A stretch of DNA of 50,808 bases from Mucilaginibacter sp. GTDB lineage: Bacteria > Bacteroidota > Bacteroidia > Sphingobacteriales > Sphingobacteriaceae. The DNA lies in contig JAQBOH010000010.1 of NCBI GenBank assembly GCA_028288125.1, forward strand, positions 1 through 50,808, read 5' to 3'. This document shows positions 1 through 7,292 of the stretch, piece after piece (position 1 is the stretch's first letter; each line of letters opens with the position of its first letter). A program made the translations under genes and the position numbers. Below the pieces are notes generated by a model that was not told where the DNA came from, did not search any database, and was given only the letters and a program-made list of their open reading frames with translations.

Positions 1-64
1 CAAAGATCTGCTGGTCTTTTGCAACTTTAAATTGCTGTCCGGCTATACTTACTATTGCGTACAT
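1..64 (-). CDS. rplU: 50S ribosomal protein L21, N-terminal fragment (runs off the window)
   Basis: The minus strand from position 64 reads an ATG followed by 20 further codons, giving MYAIVSIAGQQFKVAKDQQI and then F, before the window ends. This matches the conserved start of ribosomal protein L21 (M-Y-A-[IV]-x-x-[IVT]-x-G-x-Q-[FY]-K-V). L21 binds 23S rRNA in the large subunit. Only about a fifth of the gene is present, so the rest, and the usual neighbour rpmA (L27), must lie outside the window. A strong promoter candidate sits 34-64 bp upstream of the start codon. The identification rests on 21 residues, but they are among the most diagnostic of the family. Confidence 0.85.
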   Translation of the reverse strand, partial: MYAIVSIAGQQFKVAKDQQIF

Positions 65-97
65 TGTTTGTTAATTATTGTTTTAAAATTCGAGGTG

Positions 98-128
98 CAA
101 ATATAGGAATTCCTATTTCAATAAACAA
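98..128 (-). promoter_or_regulatory. Bacteroidota-type promoter for rplU
   Basis: Read on the minus strand, TTG (126-128) and TATATTTG (98-105) are separated by 20 bp. This fits the Bacteroidota housekeeping consensus, TTG at -33 and TAnnTTTG at -7 with 19-21 bp spacing. Transcription should start about 30 nt before the rplU ATG. A perfect 14-bp palindrome, ATAGGAATTCCTAT (103-116), overlaps the -7 element and spacer and could be an operator, although it may be chance. Confidence 0.6.
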
Positions 129-136
129 TACCCGGT

Positions 137-646
137 TTATTTTTTCTGCCTTCCTTCTGCTTCAGTTAAAACTGACTGAATTTCTTTTACCATTTGCAGG
201 TTGGCATCTACCAGTTTTTGCGGCCCGGCGTAGTTGGCGTCGAAGGTCACTTTTTTGCTTTTCCGCTGGTAACTGAATTCAATTAAATACCGGGGCGGTT
301 TGGCGCCTTTTAAGTGGGATGTATCATTTTCGCGCTCATCAGACGGAAAATCCCATAACCCAAGTTCGCTCGCCTTACGGTGAAGATATAGCAATTCGCT
401 TTTGTTCAGCAATAAATGCGTTTTCACTAGTGAATCATGCTTGTTTATGTATTGATAATCGCCGGTTTGCGAATTATATTTATTAGCCAAGCTATCGCGG
501 GTGCCATATTGAAAGGTGAATGATTTGAACTCGGCAAACCGGTACGGCGCGTTTTTAAACACATTTCCATAATAATAAACACAATAAAACAGGAACGGTA
601 CAACAATACACAACAGGAGGAATATTTTTTTTGCGCTAGATGACAT
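137..646 (-). CDS. Hypothetical protein with N-terminal membrane anchor
   Basis: A 169-residue protein of unknown function. Residues 1-8 are polar with two lysines, and residues about 9-26 are a hydrophobic stretch (IFLLLCIVVPFLFYCVYYYG). This suggests an uncleaved signal anchor with the remaining ~140 residues outside the cytoplasmic membrane. The soluble part is mixed-charge with no motif I recognise; a short conserved-looking stretch is RYLIEFSYQRKSKKVTF near residues 120-136. It lies upstream of rplU on the same strand with a 72-bp gap, but rplU has its own promoter in that gap, so they need not be co-transcribed. The stop codon is at 137-139. Confidence 0.75.
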   Translation of the reverse strand: MSSSAKKIFLLLCIVVPFLFYCVYYYGNVFKNAPYRFAEFKSFTFQYGTRDSLANKYNSQTGDYQYINKHDSLVKTHLLLNKSELLYLHRKASELGLWDFPSDERENDTSHLKGAKPPRYLIEFSYQRKSKKVTFDANYAGPQKLVDANLQMVKEIQSVLTEAEGRQKK

Positions 647-736
647 GTATCGATGATTATTGGATGATTGATTGCAAAATTTTCGAACCGCAAATATCTT
701 TTATTATTCCCGATTCAGCAATTCAATAAATCATTA

Positions 737-2107
737 TTATCTCAATTCCCCTTCCCATTTGCTTATCGCAGCTGAGGCAACAGCATTACCTAATACATTT
801 GTTGCGGACCGGCCCATGTCTAAGAACGGGTCGATACCGATCAGAAGCGCCAGCCCAGCCTCGGGGATATTGAACATGGATAAGGTTGCAGCAACTACGA
901 CTAACGCGGCACGTGGGATACCGGCTACGCCTTTGCTGCTAAGCATTAAGGTAAGCAGCATGATGAGCTGCTGGGCAAAAGAAAGATGAATATTATAAGC
1001 CTGGGCAATAAATAACGATGCAAACGTCATATACATCATGCCGCCGTCGAGGTTAAAGGAATAGCCAAGTGGCAAAACGAAGCTTACAATTTTATTATTG
1101 CAGCCGAAACGTTCCAGTTCGAGCAGCAATTTCGGGTAAACCGATTCGCTGGTTGAAGTGCCGAAAGCGATCAGCATGGCGTCCTTTATATGGCCGAGTA
1201 AAGTAAACACCCGTTTTTTCAGCACCCAAAAACCGCCCAGTAAAATAACTGCCCATAGTATGATCAGTGATAAATAAAACTCACCGATAAAAACAGCATA
1301 AGTTGTTAATATGCCGAGCCCCTGCTTGGCAACAATAGCCGTTATAGCGCCGAAAACAGCCAGCGGGGCAAGCATCATTACATATCCGGTTATTTTTAAT
1401 ATAACATGGGCTATGGCGTCCAGGGCTTTTATCACCACCTCTCCCATTTTGCCTATCGACGCTGTGCCAATACCAAAAAGCAGGGAAAACACCACGATCT
1501 GTAAAATTTCGTTGTTAGCCATAGCCTCGAAAAAGCTCCGCGGCACAACATGGGCTGCAAAATCTTTGAGCGACAATGATGTTTTTTCGATACCGCTGGT
1601 TACATGGCCATCGGGCAAGGCTATATGCATGGCTGTTCCGGGCTCGAAAAGGTTCACCATGAGCATACCTATCAGCAGCGAAACAAGTGTCGCAGCTAAA
1701 AACCAGAGCAATGTTTTACCACCGATACGCCCGACGGATTTGATATCGCCTACTTTCGCTACCCCTACTACTAATGTTGTAAATACCAGCGGCGCAACGA
1801 TCATTTTTATCAGCCGGATAAAAATATCGCTCAACAGGTTAAAACCTTCCAGCTTATCCTCCCGTACGCTATTATTCTTATTACGAATGCCGACTTCCGC
1901 TATCCGTTGTTTTTTGAGTAAACTATAAGCTACAGAGGTAGTGTCGGTAAAGCCGGCCGACTGGTAATCAATACTTTTAATATTTGTTTCGGCAGAATTT
2001 ATTTGAACATTAATTGCCTTAATAACATAGCTATTATAAAAATACCCGGCGACAACGCCTAAAATGAGCGCGATGAAAATGAAAAGGGTAAGGTTGCTTT
2101 TTTGCAT
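737..2107 (-). CDS. Dicarboxylate/amino acid:cation symporter (DAACS family)
   Basis: A 456-residue secondary transporter of the glutamate/dicarboxylate symporter family (GltPh, GltP and DctA are relatives), in the inner membrane. Hallmarks in order are a serine-rich hairpin 1 (GTSTSES), the unwound TM7 motif NLDGG (NMDGT in GltPh), hairpin 2 SKGVAGIP, and the TM8 motif DMGRSATNVLGN. The last motif has Asn where GltPh has the sodium-coordinating Asp, as in DctA-type carriers, so dicarboxylates are a possible substrate, but this cannot be fixed from sequence. A segment of roughly 50-60 polar residues between TM1 and TM2 (about residues 30-85) is longer than in classical bacterial members. A YbjQ gene ends 14 bp upstream on the same strand, so the two probably form an operon. 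Confidence 0.9.
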   Translation of the reverse strand: MQKSNLTLFIFIALILGVVAGYFYNSYVIKAINVQINSAETNIKSIDYQSAGFTDTTSVAYSLLKKQRIAEVGIRNKNNSVREDKLEGFNLLSDIFIRLIKMIVAPLVFTTLVVGVAKVGDIKSVGRIGGKTLLWFLAATLVSLLIGMLMVNLFEPGTAMHIALPDGHVTSGIEKTSLSLKDFAAHVVPRSFFEAMANNEILQIVVFSLLFGIGTASIGKMGEVVIKALDAIAHVILKITGYVMMLAPLAVFGAITAIVAKQGLGILTTYAVFIGEFYLSLIILWAVILLGGFWVLKKRVFTLLGHIKDAMLIAFGTSTSESVYPKLLLELERFGCNNKIVSFVLPLGYSFNLDGGMMYMTFASLFIAQAYNIHLSFAQQLIMLLTLMLSSKGVAGIPRAALVVVAATLSMFNIPEAGLALLIGIDPFLDMGRSATNVLGNAVASAAISKWEGELR

Positions 2108-2121
2108 TATAGCTCACAAAG

Positions 2122-2442
2122 CTATAATTTTTCCACTATCACAGCGGTTCCATAGGCTAAAACTTCCGTTATCCCCTGCATTACGTCGTTTGCATCATAA
2201 CGCATATTGATAACGGCGTTGGCCCCCTGCTGCTGCGCATGCTGCACCATCAGTACATAAGCTTCTTCTCTCGCCGTTTCGCATAGTTCGGTATAAACAG
2301 TATTGCGACCGCCGAATAAGCTTTGCAGCCCGCCGACAAAATTTCCGCCCAGGCCGCGTGAACGGACAGTAATACCCCTGATTATCCCTAAATGCTGGGT
2401 AACTTTGTACCCCTCTAAGTATGTGCTGGTTGTAACTAACAT
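2122..2442 (-). CDS. YbjQ/UPF0145 family protein
   Basis: A 106-residue cytoplasmic protein with the YbjQ (UPF0145) pattern: an N-terminal beta strand ending in GYKVTQHLGIIRGITVRS, a central helix with ELCETAREEA, then GANAVINMRYD and a final strand. The length equals that of the family, whose members form ring-shaped oligomers annotated as possible heavy-metal binding. The physiological role is not established. It lies 14 bp before the DAACS symporter gene and probably shares its transcript. Confidence 0.9.
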   Translation of the reverse strand: MLVTTSTYLEGYKVTQHLGIIRGITVRSRGLGGNFVGGLQSLFGGRNTVYTELCETAREEAYVLMVQHAQQQGANAVINMRYDANDVMQGITEVLAYGTAVIVEKL

Positions 2443-2519
2443 TTTAATTAGTGAATTAGTGGTTTAGTGAATTATTGATTGATAATTCGATTAGCTAATA
2501 TAGCAAATGGTTGATTATG

Positions 2520-2550
2520 TTGAATTAAGTTGATAAAGTTAATATGTTTG
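2520..2550 (+). promoter_or_regulatory. Promoter candidate for the MOSC gene
   Basis: TTG (2520-2522) and TATGTTTG (2543-2550) are 20 bp apart, matching the Bacteroidota TTG / TAnnTTTG arrangement. The predicted leader before the start codon at 2606 is about 50 nt. Confidence 0.5.
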
Positions 2551-2605
2551 GGGTAATTTACAACTTAATCAACTACTCACTCAATCAATATAATCAATCA
2601 GCAAC

Positions 2606-3439
2606 GTGCTCCAAATAAGCGGATTATACATTTATCCTATTAAATCGCTGGCCGGAATTGCGGTTAAGGAGGCCGCGATCACGGCAACCGGCTTTGAACA
2701 CGACAGGCGGTGGATGCTGGTGGATGAGAATAGCCGCTTTATTTCGCAACGGGAAGTTCCTCAATTGGCATTGCTGCAAGTAACGATTGAAAAAGATGGC
2801 TTGCGGGTGGCGCATAAATCGAGCGGTGATTCCATTGCCATTCCATTTAAATCGGCTGGCAACGAAATAACCGTAAGCATTTGGGATGATACCTGTACCG
2901 GTAAATATGTCAGCAAAGAAGTTGACGGTTGGTTTAAGGCGACTTTGGATATAAACTGCCGCCTGGTTTATATGCCCGATACCAGTAAACGGATGGTTGA
3001 CCAGCGATATGCCCCCGGGGATGCCATTACATCATTTTCAGATGCCTATCCGTTCTTAATCATCGGACAGGCTTCATTGGATGATCTGAACAGCCGGCTC
3101 GGGGAGGCGCTGCCGATGAACAGGTTCAGGCCTAATATTGTATTTACAGGCGGCAAGCCCTATGAGGAAGACTTATTCGCACATTTTAAAATAGGAAATG
3201 TAGATTTTTATGGCGTAAAACTATGTGACCGCTGTGTAATAACCACTATTGACCAAACCAGCCTCTCGAGGGGAAAAGAGCCGCTTAAAACCCTCGCTGA
3301 ATACCGCAGGAAAAACAACAAAATATTATTCGGGCAAAACCTGGTACACGGCGGCAATGGTATGATTGCCATTGGCGATCAATTACAAATTATAAGTATA
3401 AACCACGAAGAAAGATTTATAATAAACCAGGCGATTTAA
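2606..3439 (+). CDS. MOSC domain-containing protein (YcbX/mARC-like)
   Basis: A 277-residue protein starting with GTG. Residues 1 to about 115 form the MOSC N-terminal beta-barrel domain (opening LYIYPIKSLAGI, with FEHDRRWMLVD at about 31-41). The rest is the MOSC domain, with MNRFRPNIVFTGG and the conserved cysteine motif CDRCVITTID. MOSC proteins bind molybdenum cofactor through a cysteine; relatives (YcbX, mARC) reduce N-hydroxylated compounds with a ferredoxin or cytochrome partner. No ferredoxin domain is fused here, so the electron donor must be separate. The GTG start is chosen because the family start aligns with it and no upstream ATG in frame is suitable. The gene stands alone between a promoter candidate and the Rrf2 gene. 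Confidence 0.85.
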   Translation: MLQISGLYIYPIKSLAGIAVKEAAITATGFEHDRRWMLVDENSRFISQREVPQLALLQVTIEKDGLRVAHKSSGDSIAIPFKSAGNEITVSIWDDTCTGKYVSKEVDGWFKATLDINCRLVYMPDTSKRMVDQRYAPGDAITSFSDAYPFLIIGQASLDDLNSRLGEALPMNRFRPNIVFTGGKPYEEDLFAHFKIGNVDFYGVKLCDRCVITTIDQTSLSRGKEPLKTLAEYRRKNNKILFGQNLVHGGNGMIAIGDQLQIISINHEERFIINQAI

Positions 3440-3564
3440 AGTTTCACTATGTAAGCGCCGTCAAAACATTTTAGTATCATTGTGTGCTGATGGTGGATTA
3501 TATTGAATTAATTTAATACTGATTTTGAACAGCTCTCTTATTCAGCCTAGTCAACCAAATCAAC

Positions 3565-3572
3565 TATCTTTG
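3565..3572 (+). promoter_or_regulatory. Possible -7 element of the Rrf2 gene
   Basis: TATCTTTG matches TAnnTTTG and lies 12 bp before the ATG at 3585, implying a very short 5' leader. I see no convincing -33 TTG at 19-21 bp, which fits a gene that needs activation or autoregulation but also fits chance. Confidence 0.4.
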
Positions 3573-3584
3573 TATATTTAAAAG

Positions 3585-4022
3585 ATGTTATCGAAAAAAA
3601 CCAAGTACGCGATAAAGGCCCTTGTGATATTAGGGAAAAATGCGGATAAACCTCCAATGCAAATCTCACGGATCGCTGAGGAGGAACGGATACCCAAAAA
3701 ATTCCTGGAGCAAATATTGTTAGACTTGCGTAACGCCGGCTACCTGTATAGTAAAAAAGGTGCGGGAGGCGGCTATAGTTTGAATAAGGACCCTAAAGAT
3801 ATATATCTCGTAAGTATTATGCGCATTACCGATGGCCCTATCGCCATGGTGCCTTGCGCCAGCTTGAATTTTTATCACAAATGCGAAGAATGCCGGCAGG
3901 AAACAACCTGTGGCATCCGCGATGTATTTGTGGATGTACGTGACGCTACGCTAAAAATACTTTCGGAAACCAGTATTGCCGATATTATTGCCCGCGAGAA
4001 TTCACTGATCGTGAAGGTGTAG
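3585..4022 (+). CDS. Rrf2 family transcriptional regulator, probable sulfur regulator
   Basis: A 145-residue Rrf2-type DNA-binding protein. The winged helix covers residues 1 to about 75 (MLSKKTKYAIKAL start, recognition helix near IPKKFLEQILLDLRNAG, wing KKGAGGGYSL). Four cysteines follow at C91, C100, C103 and C109 (C-x8-C-x2-C-x5-C). IscR/NsrR use three cysteines spaced C-x5-C-x5-C for an iron-sulfur cluster, so a cluster or thiol sensor is possible here with different spacing. It sits directly upstream of and co-oriented with the sulfate assimilation genes, as CymR-like Rrf2 proteins control cysteine metabolism in Firmicutes. That it controls this operon is inference from position. Confidence 0.88.
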   Translation: MLSKKTKYAIKALVILGKNADKPPMQISRIAEEERIPKKFLEQILLDLRNAGYLYSKKGAGGGYSLNKDPKDIYLVSIMRITDGPIAMVPCASLNFYHKCEECRQETTCGIRDVFVDVRDATLKILSETSIADIIARENSLIVKV

Positions 4023-4165
4023 TTGAGAAGCAGGAAGCAAGATATTAAGAGTCAAGAGCCAAGATACAAGACTTAAGAAGTTTTGTTTTTTTTGGCTCTT
4101 GCTTCTTACTGCCCTGCTTCTTGCATCTTATTGTCTTGCTTCTTGGCTCTTATTATCTTGCCTCT
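4023..4165. repeat. Imperfect inverted repeat of GAAGCAAGA / TCTTGCTTC words
   Basis: This first part of the 391-bp gap between the Rrf2 gene and the sulfite reductase gene is made of short related words. GCAGGAAGCAAGA, AGAGTCAAGAGCCAAG and ACAAGACTTAAG occur on one side. Their complements (CTTGCTTCTTACTG, CTGCTTCTTGCATC, GTCTTGCTTCTTGGCTC) occur on the other. It can fold into a long imperfect hairpin and resembles the degenerate palindromic repeats elsewhere in the window. It may also end the Rrf2 transcript. Confidence 0.6.
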
Positions 4166-4238
4166 CTCTCTTAAATATAATTAAAAAGTAAAAATCGATA
4201 ATTTGGAAATAATTACGACCAATTCCATATACTATCTA

Positions 4239-4280
4239 TATATTTGTTGTCTATATTATTGTTGCATTATAAAAAACAAT
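4239..4280 (+). promoter_or_regulatory. Candidate promoter and operator of the sulfate assimilation operon
   Basis: The AT-rich second half of the 391-bp gap holds TATATTTG (4239-4246), a match to the Bacteroidota -7 element, and just downstream an inverted repeat ATTGTT-N11-AACAAT (4258-4280). The inverted repeat is placed where a repressor such as the upstream Rrf2 protein could block transcription. There is no good -33 element. The leader to the ATG at 4414 would be about 160 nt. This is a suggestion from position and symmetry only. Confidence 0.3.
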
Positions 4281-4413
4281 TTATTGCGACTATTGTAAAG
4301 TACTGGGTTAGTTGTTTTAGATATAAAGCAATGGCCCTGACTTTAATTTATTACTAAATACACCGCGCCGGCAATAGTTTGAGCGGTTTTGTTATATCAC
4401 TAATACCGACTTT

Positions 4414-6507
4414 ATGCAAAGCTTCAGAACTGAACTGGAGGACCCGATTGTTGAAAAAGACATAATTGACCTGGAAAAGAAGATCAGGGCCTTTCGTGAA
4501 GGAAAGATACATGATGAAAAGTTCAGGAGCCTGCGCCTTGCCCGTGGCATTTATGGCCAGCGCCAGCCCGGCGTACAAATGGTGCGGATAAAGCTGCCAT
4601 TCGGGAAAGTTACTTTTAAACAATTGTTAAAGATAGCGGACATTGCCGACGAATACGGAAGCGGCAACCTGCATTTAACAACCCGGCAGGATATACAGAT
4701 CCATTACGTCAGCCTTGACCGTACGCCGCAATTATGGGCCGAATTAGAGCAGGACGATATTACTTTGCGCGAAGCGTGCGGCAACACAGTTAGAAATGTT
4801 ACCTCCTCTCCTACCTCGGGAATCGATCCGGATGAGCCGTTTGATGTTTCACCTTATGCACAAGCTACGTTTGAATATTTTTTGCGCAATCCTATTTGCC
4901 AGGATATGGGCCGTAAGTTCAAAATATCATTTTCGTCAAGCGAAGCGGATACAGCTTTTTCGTATATCCATGATGTTGGTGTGATCCCAAAACTGAACAG
5001 TAATGGCGAACGCGGCTTCAAGGTGATGATCGGTGGTGGTTTAGGCGCACAGCCTTTATTGGCAAGTATCGTTGAAGAATTTTTACCCGAGGATCAGCTG
5101 ATACCGTATATCGAAACCATCATACGTGTATTCGACCGTCATGGCGAACGGAATAACCGCAACAAGGCGCGTTTTAAATATCTTATTCAAAAAATCGGTT
5201 TGCCTGAAGTGTTGTCGCTTATGGAGATCGAGCGAAAAGCGAATAAGGTAAAGAGCTATACCATTAATACGAATGCAATACCGGAACCGGTTATACCGCA
5301 ACCCGGTTCTTTTAAGGAAGTGACTTTAACAAATCCTTTGCGTTATGAGCAATGGCTAATAACCAACGTTTTTGAGCAGAAGCAAAAGGGATTTTATGGC
5401 GTGTATATAAAGGTTCCTGTTGGCGACATACACACACCGGTTGCACGCAAGTTGGTTGACGCGATCAGGCCTTATGTTGCCGACGAGATCCGAATCACGC
5501 AAAACCAGGGGTTGCTGCTTAAATACGTACGCAAAGAGGCTTTGCCAGCTTTATATACTGGCCTGGCGGAATTGGAGCTGGCTGCGCCGGGTTTTGATAG
5601 CGTAGCGGATGTTACCACCTGCCCAGGCACAGATACCTGCAACCTGGGGATATCAAACAGCATGACGCTTGCACGTGTGCTTGAAGATGTCATTTATAAC
5701 GAGTACGAGGATTTTATAGTTAACCGCGAAATAAAAATAAAGATCAGCGGGTGCATGAACTCTTGCGGGCAGCATGGGCTGGCGCATATCGGTTTTCATG
5801 GCAGCTCATTAAAGGCCGGCACTCGGGTGTTACCATCGGTACAAGTGCTGTTAGGCGGGGGCACTGTTGGCGACGGCGTTGGCCGCGCAGCCGAAAAAGT
5901 TTTAAAGGTGCCCGCCAAGCGTGCAACACAAGTTTTAAGGGCTGTGCTTGATAATTATAAAGATCAGTCAATAGAAGATGAAACTTTCCACGCTTACTAC
6001 GACAGGCAGGGGAAAGATTATTTCTACCAGATGTTAAAACCACTTGCTGACCTGACTACGTTAACTGACGACGAGTTTGTTGACTGGGGCCACCAGGAAA
6101 CTTTTGCCACTGCCATTGGCGTTGGGGAATGTGCCGGGGTGGTGATTGACCTGGTAGCTACGCTGTTATATGAATCGGACGAAAAACTAGGTTGGGCAAA
6201 CGAGTCATTCAGCGCCGGTGCATGGGCTGATGCCATCTATCATTCGTACAATGTGTTTATCGGCTCGGCTAAGGCCCTGCTGCTCGATAAAAACATTAAC
6301 AGCAGTACACAAACCGGCATTATCCGCGAGTTTGACACAAATTATATCACCACAGGAGAAATAGATATTAACGGCAGCTTTAATGACCTGGTATTACAGA
6401 TCAATAAAAACGAGCCTTCTGAAGCTTTCGCGAAGGACTATTTAGATGCTGCCGCAGATTTTTTAAAAACAGTTAAAGCAAAGAGAGAGGAGCTGGTACA
6501 ATCATGA
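4414..6507 (+). CDS. Assimilatory sulfite reductase (siroheme/4Fe-4S) with C-terminal HEPN domain
   Basis: A 697-residue protein in two parts. Residues 1 to about 540 form a complete nitrite/sulfite reductase: two ferredoxin-like half-domains (GNLHLTTRQDIQIH near 90; ITQNQGLLLKY near 362) and the siroheme-4Fe-4S ligands C403, C409, C447 and C451 (C-x5-C-x37-C-x3-C, within CPGTDTC and SGCMNSCG). It reduces sulfite to sulfide with six electrons; nitrite reduction cannot be excluded, but the cysH, cysD and cysN neighbours favour sulfite. Residues about 555-695 resemble a HEPN domain (YNVFIGSAKALLLDKN, then STQTGIIREFD), without a clear R-x4-6-H ribonuclease motif. The stop overlaps the cobA start (ATGA), indicating translational coupling to the gene that supplies its siroheme. 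Confidence 0.92.
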   Translation: MQSFRTELEDPIVEKDIIDLEKKIRAFREGKIHDEKFRSLRLARGIYGQRQPGVQMVRIKLPFGKVTFKQLLKIADIADEYGSGNLHLTTRQDIQIHYVSLDRTPQLWAELEQDDITLREACGNTVRNVTSSPTSGIDPDEPFDVSPYAQATFEYFLRNPICQDMGRKFKISFSSSEADTAFSYIHDVGVIPKLNSNGERGFKVMIGGGLGAQPLLASIVEEFLPEDQLIPYIETIIRVFDRHGERNNRNKARFKYLIQKIGLPEVLSLMEIERKANKVKSYTINTNAIPEPVIPQPGSFKEVTLTNPLRYEQWLITNVFEQKQKGFYGVYIKVPVGDIHTPVARKLVDAIRPYVADEIRITQNQGLLLKYVRKEALPALYTGLAELELAAPGFDSVADVTTCPGTDTCNLGISNSMTLARVLEDVIYNEYEDFIVNREIKIKISGCMNSCGQHGLAHIGFHGSSLKAGTRVLPSVQVLLGGGTVGDGVGRAAEKVLKVPAKRATQVLRAVLDNYKDQSIEDETFHAYYDRQGKDYFYQMLKPLADLTTLTDDEFVDWGHQETFATAIGVGECAGVVIDLVATLLYESDEKLGWANESFSAGAWADAIYHSYNVFIGSAKALLLDKNINSSTQTGIIREFDTNYITTGEIDINGSFNDLVLQINKNEPSEAFAKDYLDAAADFLKTVKAKREELVQS

Positions 6508-7292
6508 GCATAACCACCACTACAAATAGTAAAGAACCACGTATAACGTTAGTAGGCGCAGGCCCGGGCGATACCGATCTAATCACACTAAAGGGCGTAA
6601 AAGCACTTAAAACAGCCGATGTTGTTTTATACGACGCGCTGGTAAACGAAGAGCTTTTGGAATTTGCTCCTGAACATGCTGCCAGGGTATATGTCGGCAA
6701 ACGCTCCGGCGATCATACCTACTCGCAGGATGCCGTTAATAAGCTGATGGTGGATTATGCCATTAACTACGGACACGTGGTACGCCTAAAAGGCGGCGAC
6801 CCGTTTGTTTTTGGGCGTGGTTATGAAGAATTAGATTTTGCTGCATTATATAACATCCCGGCACAGGTAATTCCCGGCATCTCCAGTTCAATCGCTGTAC
6901 CAGGCTTACAGCAGATCCCTGTAACACACCGCGGCTTGAGCGAAAGTTTTTGGGTAGTAACAGGCACCACCGCCAGCGGGAAGGTATCAACTGATGTTTA
7001 TGAAGCGGCACGTACAAAAGCCACCGTGGTGGTATTAATGGGCATCCATAAACTGGCTGAAATTGCCGAAATATTTAAAAACGAAGGAAAAAACAACCTG
7101 CCGGTCGCAGTTATTCAAAGCGGCTCAACAAGGGATGAAAAAGTTGTTGTCGGTATTGTTGATACGATAGTTGAACTGGCCGAAGAAAACAAAATTACCT
7201 CTCCCGCGATTATTGTATTTGGCGAGGTAGTGTCGCTGCATCCTAAGTTTCAACCTATGAAGGAATTTTATGACATTGTTGCCGAAGGATAA
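6504..7292 (+). CDS. cobA: Uroporphyrinogen-III C-methyltransferase (siroheme branch)
   Basis: A 262-residue SAM-dependent methyltransferase that makes precorrin-2 from uroporphyrinogen III. Family motifs are VGAGPGDTDLITLKG (about residues 13-27), YVGKRSGDH, RLKGGDPFVFGRG (about 94-106), PGISSSIAVP and PVTHRGLS. The length equals single-domain SUMT/CobA enzymes, without the CysG dehydrogenase part, which is encoded by the next gene. It overlaps the upstream sulfite reductase by 4 nt and the downstream fusion gene by 23 nt, so all three are probably translated together. In this setting its product most likely feeds siroheme for sulfite reductase rather than cobalamin. Confidence 0.95.
   Translation: MSITTTTNSKEPRITLVGAGPGDTDLITLKGVKALKTADVVLYDALVNEELLEFAPEHAARVYVGKRSGDHTYSQDAVNKLMVDYAINYGHVVRLKGGDPFVFGRGYEELDFAALYNIPAQVIPGISSSIAVPGLQQIPVTHRGLSESFWVVTGTTASGKVSTDVYEAARTKATVVVLMGIHKLAEIAEIFKNEGKNNLPVAVIQSGSTRDEKVVVGIVDTIVELAEENKITSPAIIVFGEVVSLHPKFQPMKEFYDIVAEG

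Noticed and set aside
1311..1928. A 205-codon open frame on the plus strand opposite the DAACS gene
   Set aside because: It lies wholly antisense to a gene with clear family motifs and its translation looks like a reverse-frame shadow, with no recognisable domain or promoter.
4023..4413. A second riboswitch before the sulfur operon
   Set aside because: I looked for S-box, cobalamin and other conserved blocks (such as GGCAACC or GCCACTG contexts) in this gap and found none.
6079..6507. HEPN toxin of a toxin-antitoxin system
   Set aside because: The domain is fused in frame to sulfite reductase, lacks an obvious R-x4-6-H motif and has no neighbouring nucleotidyltransferase.
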